A stretch of DNA of 64,000 nt from Microbacterium sp. Leaf320 (GCF_001423485.1 NZ_LMOD01000002.1:212539-276538); one strand, 5' to 3'; positions 32,210 through 41,717 are shown, numbered from the stretch's first letter. The notes: generated by a model from the letters alone, not told the origin. Program-made: numbers and translations.

Positions 32210-33106
32210 ATGACCTCGAGCACCCTCACGACGCCACGCGGCCCCGGACGTGTCATCCGACTCGCTGTCACCGCTCTGCTGCTGGTCTGGTTCGCCCTGC
32301 CGTTCCTTCCCCTGGTGCTGTGGGCGTTCGCCGACGGCTGGTCGTTCCCGTCGCCCCTGCCCACAGCCTGGGGAGTCCAGGGCATCCAGGCTGCGCTGGG
32401 CTTCGGCCTGCTTCCGGGATTCGCCCGGTCCGTGCTGCTCGGGCTGGTCGTCGCCGCGATCGCCACACCGCTCGGAGCCCTGGCCGCGCGGGCGCTGACC
32501 TTCGGCACCGTCCCCTTCCCCCGCACGATCTCAGCACTGCTGCTGGCCCCCATCGCCCTGCCGCCGTTCGCCGCTGTCCTCGGAGTCAACGTCCTGCTGT
32601 TGCGGGCCTACATCCCTCCCGTCATCGGAGTGGTCCTGGTGCTCGTGGTCTTGGCGCTGCCATACACGACGTTCGTGATGCGCACCGCATACGGCGCCTA
32701 CGACCTGTCGTACGAAGAGGAGGCTCGGCTGCTCGGCGCCGCCCCCTCTCAGGTGCTGCGCCGCGTGCACCTGCCGATGATCGCGCCGGCCCTCGCACGG
32801 GCCGCGTTCCTGGCATTCCTCGTCGCATGGAGCGACTACATCGTGACCGTCATCGTCGGCGGAGGCGAACTCGTCACCCTTCCGCTGATCGTGGCAGGAG
32901 CTGCCGCCGGACTCGGCAACGACGCCGCCGCCGCCGTCATGTCGCTCGGAGCGGTCATCCCCCCGGTGCTCCTCCTCGTCGCCGTGCTGACGCTGCGCGG
33001 ATCCGGCCGAGCCGCTCGCGGAAGGCACCGCAGGTCGCCCGCTCCCCCGAGTCCCGCTTCAGCCGCCTCCTCTTCCCGCCCCACGACCTCAGGAGCATCC
33101 GCGTGA
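32210..33106 (+). CDS. ABC transporter permease 2 (YnjC C-half-like)
   Basis: 298 residues, about six membrane helices, with the EAA loop YEEEARLLGAAPSQVLRRVHLP. The last 30 residues after RGSGRAARG are Ser/Pro/Ala rich and probably a tail of no structure. The 3' end overlaps the ATPase start (GTGA). Confidence 0.83.
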   Translation: MTSSTLTTPRGPGRVIRLAVTALLLVWFALPFLPLVLWAFADGWSFPSPLPTAWGVQGIQAALGFGLLPGFARSVLLGLVVAAIATPLGALAARALTFGTVPFPRTISALLLAPIALPPFAAVLGVNVLLLRAYIPPVIGVVLVLVVLALPYTTFVMRTAYGAYDLSYEEEARLLGAAPSQVLRRVHLPMIAPALARAAFLAFLVAWSDYIVTVIVGGGELVTLPLIVAGAAAGLGNDAAAAVMSLGAVIPPVLLLVAVLTLRGSGRAARGRHRRSPAPPSPASAASSSRPTTSGASA

Positions 33107-34149
33107 GCGCCGACCTCGTCCTCGACGGACTCGACAAGAGATTCCCCGGCTCGCCGACGCCGGCGCTGCAGGCGTTCTCGCTCACGGTGGCCGCCGGCAC
33201 CTGCACGGCCGTGCTCGGCCCCAGCGGGTCGGGCAAGAGCACCCTGCTGCGGGTCATCGCCGGACTGGAAGACCCGGATGCCGGAACGGTGCGCATCGGC
33301 GGGACGGATGTCGCCGGCGTCGCCGCCGAGCACCGCGGCGTAGGGATGGTCTTCCAGCGCTCGCTGCTGTTCCCGCATCTCACGATCCTCGACAACGTAG
33401 CGTTCTCCGACCGCGTGACGGGCATGAGCCGCAGGGCTGCCCGATCCCGTGCCGCGGAGTACCTCGAGATGGTGCAGCTGCACGGGTTCGGCGACCGCCG
33501 GGTCGGCGAGCTGTCGGGCGGTCAGGAGCAGCGGGTGGCGATCGCGCGGGCTCTCGCCGCGGAACCGGCGGTGCTGCTGCTCGACGAGCCGTTCAGCGCC
33601 CTCGATCCCGCACTCCGCAGCGACATGCACGACCTGCTCGAGGCCGTGCGCGACGCGGTCTCACCCACCATCGTGTTGGTCACTCATGATCGTGACGAGG
33701 CGGCACGGGCGTCGGACCGTATCGCTCTGCTCGAACACGGCGTGCTGCTGCACGAGGGCACCGTGCTCGAGGCGTACCGCCGCCCGCAGAATCTGCGAGC
33801 GGCACAGCTCATGGGAGGTCGCAACGAGGTCGCCGGCGAGGTGCGCGACGGCAGCCACCACAGCGCGCTCGGCGCGGTGCCGGTTCCGGCTGAGACGCCG
33901 ACGGGTTCCGGAACACTCGTGATCCGGCAGGAGGACGTGGCCGTGCTCGACGACGATCGAGCGGCGCCGTCTGGCGCGATCTCGGGTGTCGTGGAGTCGG
34001 TCCGGGTGACCGGCGCGCGCTCCGACATCACCGTCCGATGCGGCGACGCCCTGCTGCACGCAGAGGCACCGCCGACCCAGCGGTGCCGGATCGGCGACCG
34101 GATCCGGCTCGTGCTGCCGGCCGCCGCCGTGCACGTCGTCGCAGACTGA
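33103..34149 (+). CDS. ABC transporter ATP-binding protein (YnjD/PotA-like)
   Basis: 348 residues. Walker A GPSGSGKST, Q loop GMVFQRSLLFPH, signature LSGGQEQRVAIARAL, Walker B VLLLDEPFSALDP and switch VTHDRDEA. A C-terminal TOBE-like beta domain (about 240-345) is present as in CUT1/polyamine-type importers. GTG start at 33103 with AGGAG 7 nt upstream. It ends 16 nt from the convergent radical SAM gene, leaving little room for a terminator. Confidence 0.88.
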   Translation: MSADLVLDGLDKRFPGSPTPALQAFSLTVAAGTCTAVLGPSGSGKSTLLRVIAGLEDPDAGTVRIGGTDVAGVAAEHRGVGMVFQRSLLFPHLTILDNVAFSDRVTGMSRRAARSRAAEYLEMVQLHGFGDRRVGELSGGQEQRVAIARALAAEPAVLLLDEPFSALDPALRSDMHDLLEAVRDAVSPTIVLVTHDRDEAARASDRIALLEHGVLLHEGTVLEAYRRPQNLRAAQLMGGRNEVAGEVRDGSHHSALGAVPVPAETPTGSGTLVIRQEDVAVLDDDRAAPSGAISGVVESVRVTGARSDITVRCGDALLHAEAPPTQRCRIGDRIRLVLPAAAVHVVAD

Positions 34150-34165
34150 TCCGCGACCGAGGTGA

Positions 34166-35650
34166 TCAGTGCGTGGCGGAGCGGGCCGCGCCCGTCTCCC
34201 TGACGCCCGTGAGACCCGACGGCCGGGAGACGACCTGCGGTTCGACGCCGTCGCGGACGGAGGGGATCGGCAGCAGTCGCCGCAGCTCGATGTTCTCGAT
34301 CGGGTCGAGCACGGAGTGCTGCACGCAGGCCGGAACCAGGCGTCCGTCTTCCGGATGCGCCATCGCGTACATGCACGAGCCGAGGCGCTCCTGGGTCTCC
34401 TTGAGCAGTGGGTCGTCGGCGACGATGCCCTGTTCCATGAGTTTCCAGGCCGGATCGACCTGCTCGGCGTCCATGAAGTTGTGCACCACGAAGGTCTTGA
34501 ACGAGACCTTGCCGCGACGTGCCTCGCGCAGCACCCGGCGCAGTCCGCCGGCTCGGCGGAGCACTCGTCGGGCGAGACCGATGAGCGGAGGGATGTCGCC
34601 CGGGTGACCGGCGATCGCGCGGACGACCTTCACCACGAGCACCGGCTTCGGGATGCCGCCGAAGATCATGCCGCCGAAGTGGTCGAGGAATCGGTCGCGC
34701 GCCGCGATGTCCTTGGGGTCGTCGGGATCGAGCAGCGCGGCGAACCCGCTGCCGACACGCACGCCGACCGTCGAGCGGTTGCACCGAGGGTCGCCGAACT
34801 GAGTGGCCTGCCAGGGCAGCTTGTGGCCGGCGCCCGCCTCGATCCGCTCCCACACGGCGTCGATCGTGACCTCGCCGAAGTCCTCGCGCCAGCGTCGGTC
34901 GTCGCCGATGAACGCGGCGGGCTGGAAGGACATCATGTCGAAGGGCATCTCGAGCACGTCTCGGGTGACCTGCTCGACCTCGTCGACATTCGACGGCGTC
35001 ACGGTCATGTTGTGCGCGAGGTAGCTGTCGACACCGTGATCGCGCTTGAGGTCGATGAACATCTGCGCGAACTTCTCGCGGAACGGGTTCAGCTCGGCTT
35101 CGCTGTGCGGACGCACCGCGCCCTTGCGACCGCGCATGAGCGAGTCGAAGTGGGCGGCGAACGACACCTTGTCGAACCTCGGCTTGCGATCCTCGTCGAG
35201 CACCACGTCGAGCAGGTAGTCGTATTCGAAGTCGCCGTGGGTCATCGACATCGGCTCGCGCCCGACGGCGCGCATGGCGAGAAGCGCCTGTGCGTGATCT
35301 TCGGCCGAGAGCAGGCTCACCTCACCGCCGATCAACTGCGCGTGCGCTCGCGGCCCCCGAATCTGACGCAGGTACGACATCTGACGCTCGACGTTGTCGA
35401 TCGTGTGGTCGCCGTCGATGCGCACCTTGTTGGCATCCGCCGAGTGGTAGCAGGGCGAACACGTGAGGTTGCACTTCGGGAAGACGCCATGCGTTCCCTC
35501 GCACCCGACCGCGCAGCGCCCGAGCAGCTGGTTCGGCGTCTTCGCATGCTCGGGCAGCTCCGACCAGCGGATGGCGAGCGCCTGACGTGTCTCCGGATGA
35601 ATCGGTCGCGTCTCGAGCTCGATCCGCTTGATCGTCTGTGCGAGTCCCAT
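34166..35650 (-). CDS. Radical SAM protein
   Basis: 494 residues. The 4Fe-4S motif is C60-x3-C64-x2-C67 in PKCNLTCSPCYHS, with two further Cys at 46 and 50 (GRCAVGC). LIGGEVSLL is the GGE-type SAM-binding segment. The C-terminal third carries CMYAMAHPEDGRLVPACV, two Cys that might bind an auxiliary cluster or metal. The family and substrate are not recognised. AGGA lies 5 nt before the ATG at 35650. Its convergent position next to the YnjBCD-like operon hints at a shared pathway but is not proof. Confidence 0.82.
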   Translation of the reverse strand: MGLAQTIKRIELETRPIHPETRQALAIRWSELPEHAKTPNQLLGRCAVGCEGTHGVFPKCNLTCSPCYHSADANKVRIDGDHTIDNVERQMSYLRQIRGPRAHAQLIGGEVSLLSAEDHAQALLAMRAVGREPMSMTHGDFEYDYLLDVVLDEDRKPRFDKVSFAAHFDSLMRGRKGAVRPHSEAELNPFREKFAQMFIDLKRDHGVDSYLAHNMTVTPSNVDEVEQVTRDVLEMPFDMMSFQPAAFIGDDRRWREDFGEVTIDAVWERIEAGAGHKLPWQATQFGDPRCNRSTVGVRVGSGFAALLDPDDPKDIAARDRFLDHFGGMIFGGIPKPVLVVKVVRAIAGHPGDIPPLIGLARRVLRRAGGLRRVLREARRGKVSFKTFVVHNFMDAEQVDPAWKLMEQGIVADDPLLKETQERLGSCMYAMAHPEDGRLVPACVQHSVLDPIENIELRRLLPIPSVRDGVEPQVVSRPSGLTGVRETGAARSATH

Positions 35651-35823
35651 GGCTTCCTCTCGACTCGGCGAGCGTCCGCACCGTCGACGGGCTCGATGTC
35701 CGAGAGTTGTTCGACGCCGACCGCATCCCGGATTGCTCCGATTGTCGCACCCCTCTGCCGCCACGGCACCAGGGACTTCGCCGAGCTCGCACCGGGTCGA
35801 CGGGCGCGCCCTTCCGGTCGTGA

Positions 35824-36819
35824 TCAGCTGACGCCAGCGTGCGTCGATGCGAGCGCAGTCCGACGGACGGATGCGTCTCCCTCATGCTCCGACCATCGCG
35901 CCAGTTCCTGTGCGCGAGGAGGCGCCGCCCCCGCCCGAGACACCGCGATCGCCGCGCTGGCGAGAGCAGTCCCGGTCGCCTGGTGCAGCAGCCTCAGGTC
36001 ATCCGGATCGAGACGCACGACGTCGGCGGTCAGCTCGGGGATCAACCCCGCGGAGACGATCCCATAGATGAGACCGGACATGAACGCGTCACCGGCACCG
36101 ATCGTGTCGGCGACTCTCACGGGCATCGCCCGCCTCGTCACCGTCTCTCCCGCACCGGCGATCGCGGCGACACAGCCCTCGCCGCCCCTCGTGACGACTG
36201 CCATCCTGGCTCCCAGGTCGAGCACGTGCGCGAGCACATCACCGACGGTGCGACCTGGGTAGAGCCAGTCGGCATCCTCATCACTGAGCTTCACGACGTG
36301 GGATGCGGCCATGATCGCCTCGACGCGCGCCACAGCTGCAGCTCGCGGTCCGAGAAGCGCCGGCCGGATGTTCGGGTCGTACGTGCGCAGAGCGCGGCTC
36401 GAGACCGTGCGGAGCATCGCGTGGACAGCGGTCGCCCCGGGTTCGAGCGACGCACCGATCGAGCCGACGTGGATGAGGTCTGCCTCCGCTGCCTCGGCGA
36501 TCGCGGCCGACTCGGAGAGGGTCCATTCGATGTCGAAGTCGTAGACGGCCGCGCCGTCGGCGCCGACCACGGCGGTGGCCCGAGAGGTGCGTTCGCCGAC
36601 CCTGAGGCTCGCCGCGGTCACAGCGACGCCCTCACGAACGAGGTGCTCGTCGAGCAGGCGGCCGAACTCGTCGTCCCCGATCCGGGTGAGCAGTCTCGTC
36701 GAGAGCCCGAGCCTGGCGAGCCCGACCGCGATGTTCATGGGCGAGCCGCCCGGATGCGGCACGCCGTCGACGACATCGACGAGGGCCTCACCGACGACGA
36801 GGCAGCGGGGATTCAGCAT
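35824..36819 (-). CDS. PfkB-family carbohydrate kinase (fructokinase)
   Basis: 331 residues. N-terminal VVGEALVDVVDG and HPGGSPMNIAVGLARLG (ribokinase signature 1) and C-terminal DTIGAGDAFMSGL (signature 2 with the catalytic Asp). It phosphorylates a sugar, most likely fructose, since it overlaps the GH32 gene by 7 nt at the end of the sucrose/fructan operon. Confidence 0.88.
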   Translation of the reverse strand: MLNPRCLVVGEALVDVVDGVPHPGGSPMNIAVGLARLGLSTRLLTRIGDDEFGRLLDEHLVREGVAVTAASLRVGERTSRATAVVGADGAAVYDFDIEWTLSESAAIAEAAEADLIHVGSIGASLEPGATAVHAMLRTVSSRALRTYDPNIRPALLGPRAAAVARVEAIMAASHVVKLSDEDADWLYPGRTVGDVLAHVLDLGARMAVVTRGGEGCVAAIAGAGETVTRRAMPVRVADTIGAGDAFMSGLIYGIVSAGLIPELTADVVRLDPDDLRLLHQATGTALASAAIAVSRAGAAPPRAQELARWSEHEGDASVRRTALASTHAGVS

Positions 36820-38324
36820 CCCCTCTCCGCGACATCCGCTCGCGCCCCCTGCAGAGATCCTCCGACGGCTGCCACGCTGTAGGTGCGCGGCGAGGCGACG
36901 GGGATCAACGCCGTGAGCACCCTCTCGCCGTTCTGTGCGAACAGCTCGACCGAAGACACCCGCTCATTCAGATCGTCGATCCAGAGGTCCCATCCGATCT
37001 CGCCCGGCCGGTCGAGACTCATCGAGGGCGACCCATGAAAACCTGACGGCATTCCCACGCCGGGACGCTCGAGCTCGATGCGTCCGCTCGCACGGTCCTG
37101 ACGGATCACGACCCCGCCGTCATCCGATGCCGAGTCGATGTGGAGTTCGACGCTCTGGGCATCGCCGAACGTCGCCGTGAAGCCGAGACGCGCGGCACCG
37201 GCGACTCCTTCGGCGAGCGCGACGCCACCGGTCACACTGCCGAGGTCGATGCTCTCACCGAGCTCGAGTCCGACCGCCGGCTGCTGCCGCAGTCGCTCGA
37301 CCCCCTCCGCATCGCGAACGAGCGAGAGCCGGCGAGGGAGAGTCATCGCGCTGCGGTGTTCGTCGGAGTCCTCGCCCGGGATGCGACCGGCATACTTCCA
37401 ATTGTCCATCCAGGCGATGAGTGTCCGCTCGTTGCGCGAAAGGCCGTCGAACGTGACCCCGGCATAGCAGTCGGGTCCGAAGTCGATCCAGCCGTAGCGT
37501 TCCAACTCGTCGCGCGACTGACTCCCGTCTCTCAGCAGTGCACGCGTCGGAGTGGGGTGGGGAACGGAGGCGCGGAATGTCGTGCCGTCGAAGTCACCCA
37601 CGACGTAGTGCGTCCCTGAACCACCCGCGATGCCTCCGGGGTTGAGGCTGATCAACAGCACCCAGCGCACGTCGTCGTCATCGCCATCGACCGCGAGCGG
37701 GAACATGTCGGGGCACTCCCAGACGCCGCCGACCGGGCCTGCCGGGCCGTAGGACGACAGGTAGGTCCAGGTCTTGAGGTCGTCGGATCGGTGGAACAGC
37801 ACCTGGCGGTCCTCTGCCTCGACCGCGACCATCACCCAATACCCGTCTCCTCCGTCGTCGTACCGGAACACCTTCGGGTCACGGAAGTCGCTCGTGCCGC
37901 GGTCGAGCACGGGATTGCCGTCGTACTTCGTCCAGACGTACCCGCCGTCGGTGCTGTACGCGAGAGCCTGCGCCTGATGGCCCGGCGCCGCGGCGGTATA
38001 GAGCGCGACGAGCGCCGGATGCTCGTCGACGCCGAATCCCGAGGTGTTGCCGTGGTCGACGACGACAGAACCCGAATAGATCTGCGCATCGTCATCCCAG
38101 AGGATCGCCGGGGCATGCTCGGTCCATCGCAGCAGATCGGTGCTCGTCGCATGCCCCCAGCTGAGGTTGGCGTGCTCGACGCCCTCCGGGTTGTACTGGA
38201 AGTACAGGTGGTACAGACCGTCGTGGAAGACGAGACCGTTCGGATCGTTCATCCAGTTGTTGCGCGGAGCGAAGTGCATGCGCGGGCTCGTGGTGCGGAC
38301 CGGGGGAAGGTCAGTGGGGGTCAC
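36813..38324 (-). CDS. Glycoside hydrolase family 32 (sucrase/levanase)
   Basis: 503 residues, five-bladed propeller plus C-terminal beta domain. Nucleophile D27 in NNWMNDPNGL, transition-state stabiliser in DFRDPKVF and acid/base Glu in WECPDMFPL. No signal peptide, so it acts in the cytoplasm on imported sucrose or short fructans, releasing fructose for the kinase encoded next. It lies 36 nt downstream of the permease genes. Confidence 0.92.
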   Translation of the reverse strand: MTPTDLPPVRTTSPRMHFAPRNNWMNDPNGLVFHDGLYHLYFQYNPEGVEHANLSWGHATSTDLLRWTEHAPAILWDDDAQIYSGSVVVDHGNTSGFGVDEHPALVALYTAAAPGHQAQALAYSTDGGYVWTKYDGNPVLDRGTSDFRDPKVFRYDDGGDGYWVMVAVEAEDRQVLFHRSDDLKTWTYLSSYGPAGPVGGVWECPDMFPLAVDGDDDDVRWVLLISLNPGGIAGGSGTHYVVGDFDGTTFRASVPHPTPTRALLRDGSQSRDELERYGWIDFGPDCYAGVTFDGLSRNERTLIAWMDNWKYAGRIPGEDSDEHRSAMTLPRRLSLVRDAEGVERLRQQPAVGLELGESIDLGSVTGGVALAEGVAGAARLGFTATFGDAQSVELHIDSASDDGGVVIRQDRASGRIELERPGVGMPSGFHGSPSMSLDRPGEIGWDLWIDDLNERVSSVELFAQNGERVLTALIPVASPRTYSVAAVGGSLQGARADVAERGC

Positions 38325-38360
38325 CGGGGCAGTCGTCTTTCTACTTGATGGGGGCGTGCG

Positions 38361-39194
38361 TCACTTGCCGACGCCCGCTGTGAGTCCTTCGCGCAGGGGC
38401 TTCTGCCCGAAGAAGAAGACCAGGAGCGCGGGGATCATCGAGAGGATCACGCCGGCGAGCACCGTCGAGATGCTGCCGGTGCCGAGGTTGCCCTGCAGCG
38501 TCACGAGTCCCAATGGCAGGGTGAAGTTCTGATCGCTGATGGTCATGATGAGCGGTCGGAAGAACTCGTTCCAGTGGTAGTTGAAGGCGAGGATGCCGAC
38601 GATCGCGAGCGCCGGCGTCGCCAGCGGCAGGTACACGCCGAAGAACGTGCGCCAGGGCCCTGCGCCGTCGAGCTGCGCCGCTTCGCCCAGTTCCGTCGGG
38701 ATCCCCATGAAGTACTGCCGCATCAGGAACGTGCCGAAGGCGGTCGGCAGGGCGGGCACGATGAGCGCCAGGAGGGTGTCGGCGAGCCCCATGCCCCTCA
38801 CGAGCATGAACACGGGCACGATCGTGACCTGCAGCGGCACCATCATGGTCGCGAGGATCAGAGCGAACAGGATCTTCTTGCTGCGGAACTCGAACTTGGC
38901 GAAGACGTAACCTGCCATCGCCGCCGAGAGCATCTGCCCCGCGGCGACGAGCACCACCACGAGCGCGCTGTTCCAGGCATAGAGCCAGAGCGGGATCTTG
39001 ATGAAGACATCGGCGAACGCTCCGAAGCCGACGGTGACCTCTTGGGTGACGCTGTCGGTGGGCGAGAGTGCCGTGACGAGCGTCCAGACGACCGGCCCGA
39101 GAGTGAGGAAGGCGGCCAGCCCGAGGATGACGAATTTGCCGGTTGTGCCGAGGCTGTGGGCCCACGAGCGCTTCGTGATGATTGTCGTAGTCAT
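38361..39194 (-). CDS. Carbohydrate ABC permease, MalG type
   Basis: 277 residues with six membrane helices, periplasmic segment after the first, and the EAA loop LGEAAQLDGAGPWRTFFGVYLP. CUT1 subfamily. It follows the MalF-type permease by 7 nt. The importer lacks its own ATPase here, so it presumably uses a shared MsmK-like ATPase encoded elsewhere. Confidence 0.9.
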   Translation of the reverse strand: MTTTIITKRSWAHSLGTTGKFVILGLAAFLTLGPVVWTLVTALSPTDSVTQEVTVGFGAFADVFIKIPLWLYAWNSALVVVLVAAGQMLSAAMAGYVFAKFEFRSKKILFALILATMMVPLQVTIVPVFMLVRGMGLADTLLALIVPALPTAFGTFLMRQYFMGIPTELGEAAQLDGAGPWRTFFGVYLPLATPALAIVGILAFNYHWNEFFRPLIMTISDQNFTLPLGLVTLQGNLGTGSISTVLAGVILSMIPALLVFFFGQKPLREGLTAGVGK

Positions 39195-39201
39195 GATGGC
39201 C

Positions 39202-40143
39202 TCACCCGTAGAAGACGAATCGGCGGCTCAGCCGGAACTGGATGGCCGTGACGAGCATGATGAGAAGCGTCAGCACGATTCCGATGGCGGAGGCGCCACC
39301 GAAGTCGAGCTCCCGGAAGGCGGACTCGTAGATCACCATCACGGCGGTTCGGGTCTCATCGCCGGGTCCGCCGCGGGTGAGCACCCACGGCTGATCGAAG
39401 ATCTGCAATGCGTTGATGATGGCCATGACCGATGCGACCAGCAGGGTCGGGCTCACGAGGGGCAGGGTGATCATGCGGAACTGCGTCCACCCCGCCGCGC
39501 CGTCGAGCGAGGATGCCTCATAGACCTCGCTCGGGATCGCCGCGAGCCCGCCGATGAAGAGCAGGAACGTGAAGCCGAAGTTCTGCCACAGGTAGACGAG
39601 CAGCACCACGACCTTCGCGCCGAACCCGGTCGTCAGCCACCCGACATCGGCGATGCCGATCAGGTTGAGCGTCTGGTTCACGAGCCCGAATTCTTGGTTG
39701 AACAGATACGCCATGATCAGGGAGACGGATGCTGCCGACAGGATCAGCGGGAAGAACAGCGACGACCGGAAGAAGGTGCGCAGCCACGTCGGCATCTTCG
39801 ATTGGACGAGGATCGCGAGCAGCAGCGCGACCGTGAGTTGCAGGATGACCGCCACGATCACGAAGCCGATGGTGTTCAGGAACGACACGCGCACCGTCGG
39901 GTTCATCGCGAGGTCGACGAAGTTGTCGACTCCGACGAACACCGGATCGGAGATGATGTCCCAGCGGAAGAAGGCCAGGACGAATGACCCGACGATCGGC
40001 ACGAGGTTGAACAGCCCGAGGCCGATCACGGTGGGTGCCAGGAACACCCAGATGAGGGAACGGCCCGAGCGGGCAGGGGTGGCGGTCTGGCCGCGCGCTC
40101 CCGGCGGGACGGTCAGGGTTCGAGTGCTGCTCTCAGACATCAT
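39202..40143 (-). CDS. Carbohydrate ABC permease, MalF type
   Basis: 313 residues, six membrane helices after a polar N-terminus, with the EAA loop YEASSLDGAAGWTQFRMITLP. The ATG at 40143 overlaps the solute-binding-protein stop (ATGA). Partner of the MalG-type permease. Confidence 0.9.
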   Translation of the reverse strand: MMSESSTRTLTVPPGARGQTATPARSGRSLIWVFLAPTVIGLGLFNLVPIVGSFVLAFFRWDIISDPVFVGVDNFVDLAMNPTVRVSFLNTIGFVIVAVILQLTVALLLAILVQSKMPTWLRTFFRSSLFFPLILSAASVSLIMAYLFNQEFGLVNQTLNLIGIADVGWLTTGFGAKVVVLLVYLWQNFGFTFLLFIGGLAAIPSEVYEASSLDGAAGWTQFRMITLPLVSPTLLVASVMAIINALQIFDQPWVLTRGGPGDETRTAVMVIYESAFRELDFGGASAIGIVLTLLIMLVTAIQFRLSRRFVFYG

Positions 40144-41522
40144 CGTCCTCCCAGCGCGATCTCGAGATCTCGCTGCATCGTCTCCAGGCCCCGGCGGACG
40201 CCGGACGGACCGTTCGTGATGGTCGACACCACATTCTTGAGCAGCGCCGACTCGACGGCGGCCTGCTGCGGAGGCGCCGGCATCGGGCCGGTGTCCGGGA
40301 ACTTGTCGAGGGTGTCGTAGAAGACCTCCCAGTGGGCGGGACCCACCCCGGCTCCGTACAGCTCGGCGTTGAGCGAGCGACGAGGAAGCGACGAGTCGGG
40401 TCGCGGATGGGCGATCTTCATGCCCTCGACAGAGACGCAGTACTTGAGCCATTCCCAGGCCTCGTCCTTGCGCGGAGAGGTCTCCATGATCGCGTACCCG
40501 CCCGCGCCGAACTGATGCCGCTGCCCCGCCATCCGTGGAAAGTAGGTGACGTCATAGGCGTCATCGGCGACGCCGGCCTCTTCCAGACCGCGAACCCAGA
40601 ATCCGCCCGCGGGAGTCATCCCGACCGCGCCGGTGGAGAACAGCGAGACCAGCTCGTTCCCGCCTCCCTGTGCAGGGTTCGCCGCAAGACCCTCCGAGAC
40701 CATGCGCTCGAGCACCGAGAAGCTCTCGACGGCGTGCTCGTTCAGCGCATCAGCCTGCTTCCATACGTATCCTCCGCTGCGGGCAGGCTGGTCGGGATAG
40801 AAGCGATCCCAGAACCAGTCCCCTCCGCCTGCCTTCTCTTCGCGCAGGAAGCTCGTGTTGTTGACGTAGAGCCACGGCACGACACCACCCCAGAGCCGGT
40901 TGTTCCAGAAGTAGGGGAGGAACTGCTCGGGGGCGCTCTTCTTCATCGAGCGGGCCGTGTCGAGGAACTCCTCCAGAGTCCAGTTGTCGGCGGGGCGTTC
41001 GAGCCCTGCGCGCTCCATCGCCTGGGTGCTGTAGAAGACGTTGGCCGCGTTGAAGTTGTCGGGCATCTGGAAGAGGCTGCCCTGGTACATGAACGCCTCG
41101 ATGAGCGTCGGATTCACGTCGTCGAAGTACTCCTGCATCTCCGCCGCGTCTCTGCGCACGAAATCGTCGAGCGGGTGCGCGAGGCGCGAGGCGAACAGCT
41201 GCGAGCCCTCGGTCGCGACCGTGACGACATCCGGCGGCGTACCTGCCGCGATCATCGTGAGGATCTTCGCGAAGTACTCGCTCCAGTCCTGACCCTGGAT
41301 GGCGACGATGCGCACCTCGATGCCGGGGTGCTGACGCTGGAATCCGTCGACCAGCGCCTGGCGCGCCACCGCATCCTGCGCGGTGCCGAAGAGGGCGACC
41401 GTCAGAGTGTCCTTGCCGCGTCCCGGGATGTCGGATCCGGTCAGCCTCGGCCACGAGACGACGGTGCCGACGATGCCCAGTCCGATCGCGCCGAACAGAG
41501 CCCTGCGAGTGAGATCAACCAC
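40140..41522 (-). CDS. Sugar ABC solute-binding protein with Tat-like signal
   Basis: About 460 residues. The N-terminus LTRRALFGAIGLGIVGTVVS has twin Arg and a mild hydrophobic stretch without lipobox Cys, suggesting Tat export rather than lipidation. The rest is a CUT1 family-1 binding protein (LTVALFGTAQDAVARQALVDGF; NNRLWGGVVPWLYVNN). GTG at 41522 with AGGAG 8 nt upstream. It is first in the sucrose/fructan operon, downstream of a promoter and operator described separately. Confidence 0.87.
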   Translation of the reverse strand: MVDLTRRALFGAIGLGIVGTVVSWPRLTGSDIPGRGKDTLTVALFGTAQDAVARQALVDGFQRQHPGIEVRIVAIQGQDWSEYFAKILTMIAAGTPPDVVTVATEGSQLFASRLAHPLDDFVRRDAAEMQEYFDDVNPTLIEAFMYQGSLFQMPDNFNAANVFYSTQAMERAGLERPADNWTLEEFLDTARSMKKSAPEQFLPYFWNNRLWGGVVPWLYVNNTSFLREEKAGGGDWFWDRFYPDQPARSGGYVWKQADALNEHAVESFSVLERMVSEGLAANPAQGGGNELVSLFSTGAVGMTPAGGFWVRGLEEAGVADDAYDVTYFPRMAGQRHQFGAGGYAIMETSPRKDEAWEWLKYCVSVEGMKIAHPRPDSSLPRRSLNAELYGAGVGPAHWEVFYDTLDKFPDTGPMPAPPQQAAVESALLKNVVSTITNGPSGVRRGLETMQRDLEIALGGR

Positions 41523-41577
41523 GATGTTCTCTCCTGAGTGAGTGACTCCGCAGGCGGGAAGCAGTATCCGCACGGAG

Positions 41578-41597
41578 GTGCTGAATTGATTCAGCAC
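41578..41597. promoter_or_regulatory. LacI operator 1 of the sucrose/fructan operon
   Basis: GTGCTGAATTGATTCAGCAC is a 20-nt palindrome with one mismatched pair. It sits where transcription of the solute-binding-protein gene should begin, a repressing position. Confidence 0.75.
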
Positions 41598-41601
41598 GCC
41601 G

Positions 41602-41630
41602 AGATTAGCATCGCGGATCGAGGGGTGCAA
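41602..41630 (-). promoter_or_regulatory. Sigma-70-type promoter of the sucrose/fructan operon
   Basis: On the minus strand: -35 TTGCAC (41625-41630), 17-bp spacer, -10 TAATCT (41602-41607). It lies between the two LacI operators. Confidence 0.65.
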
Positions 41631-41635
41631 GCATT

Positions 41636-41655
41636 CTGCTAAATCAATTCAACAC
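41636..41655. promoter_or_regulatory. LacI operator 2 in the divergent region
   Basis: CTGCTAAATCAATTCAACAC matches the complement of operator 1 at 17 of 20 positions. The centres are 58 bp apart, so a looped dimer-of-dimers is possible. It also lies upstream of the LacI gene and may mediate autoregulation. Confidence 0.65.
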
Positions 41656-41717
41656 AGGTGGTTTCGGGGCATCTCATGCACTGCCTAAGCTGGAGATGTC
41701 ACGACAGGAGGAAGCCG

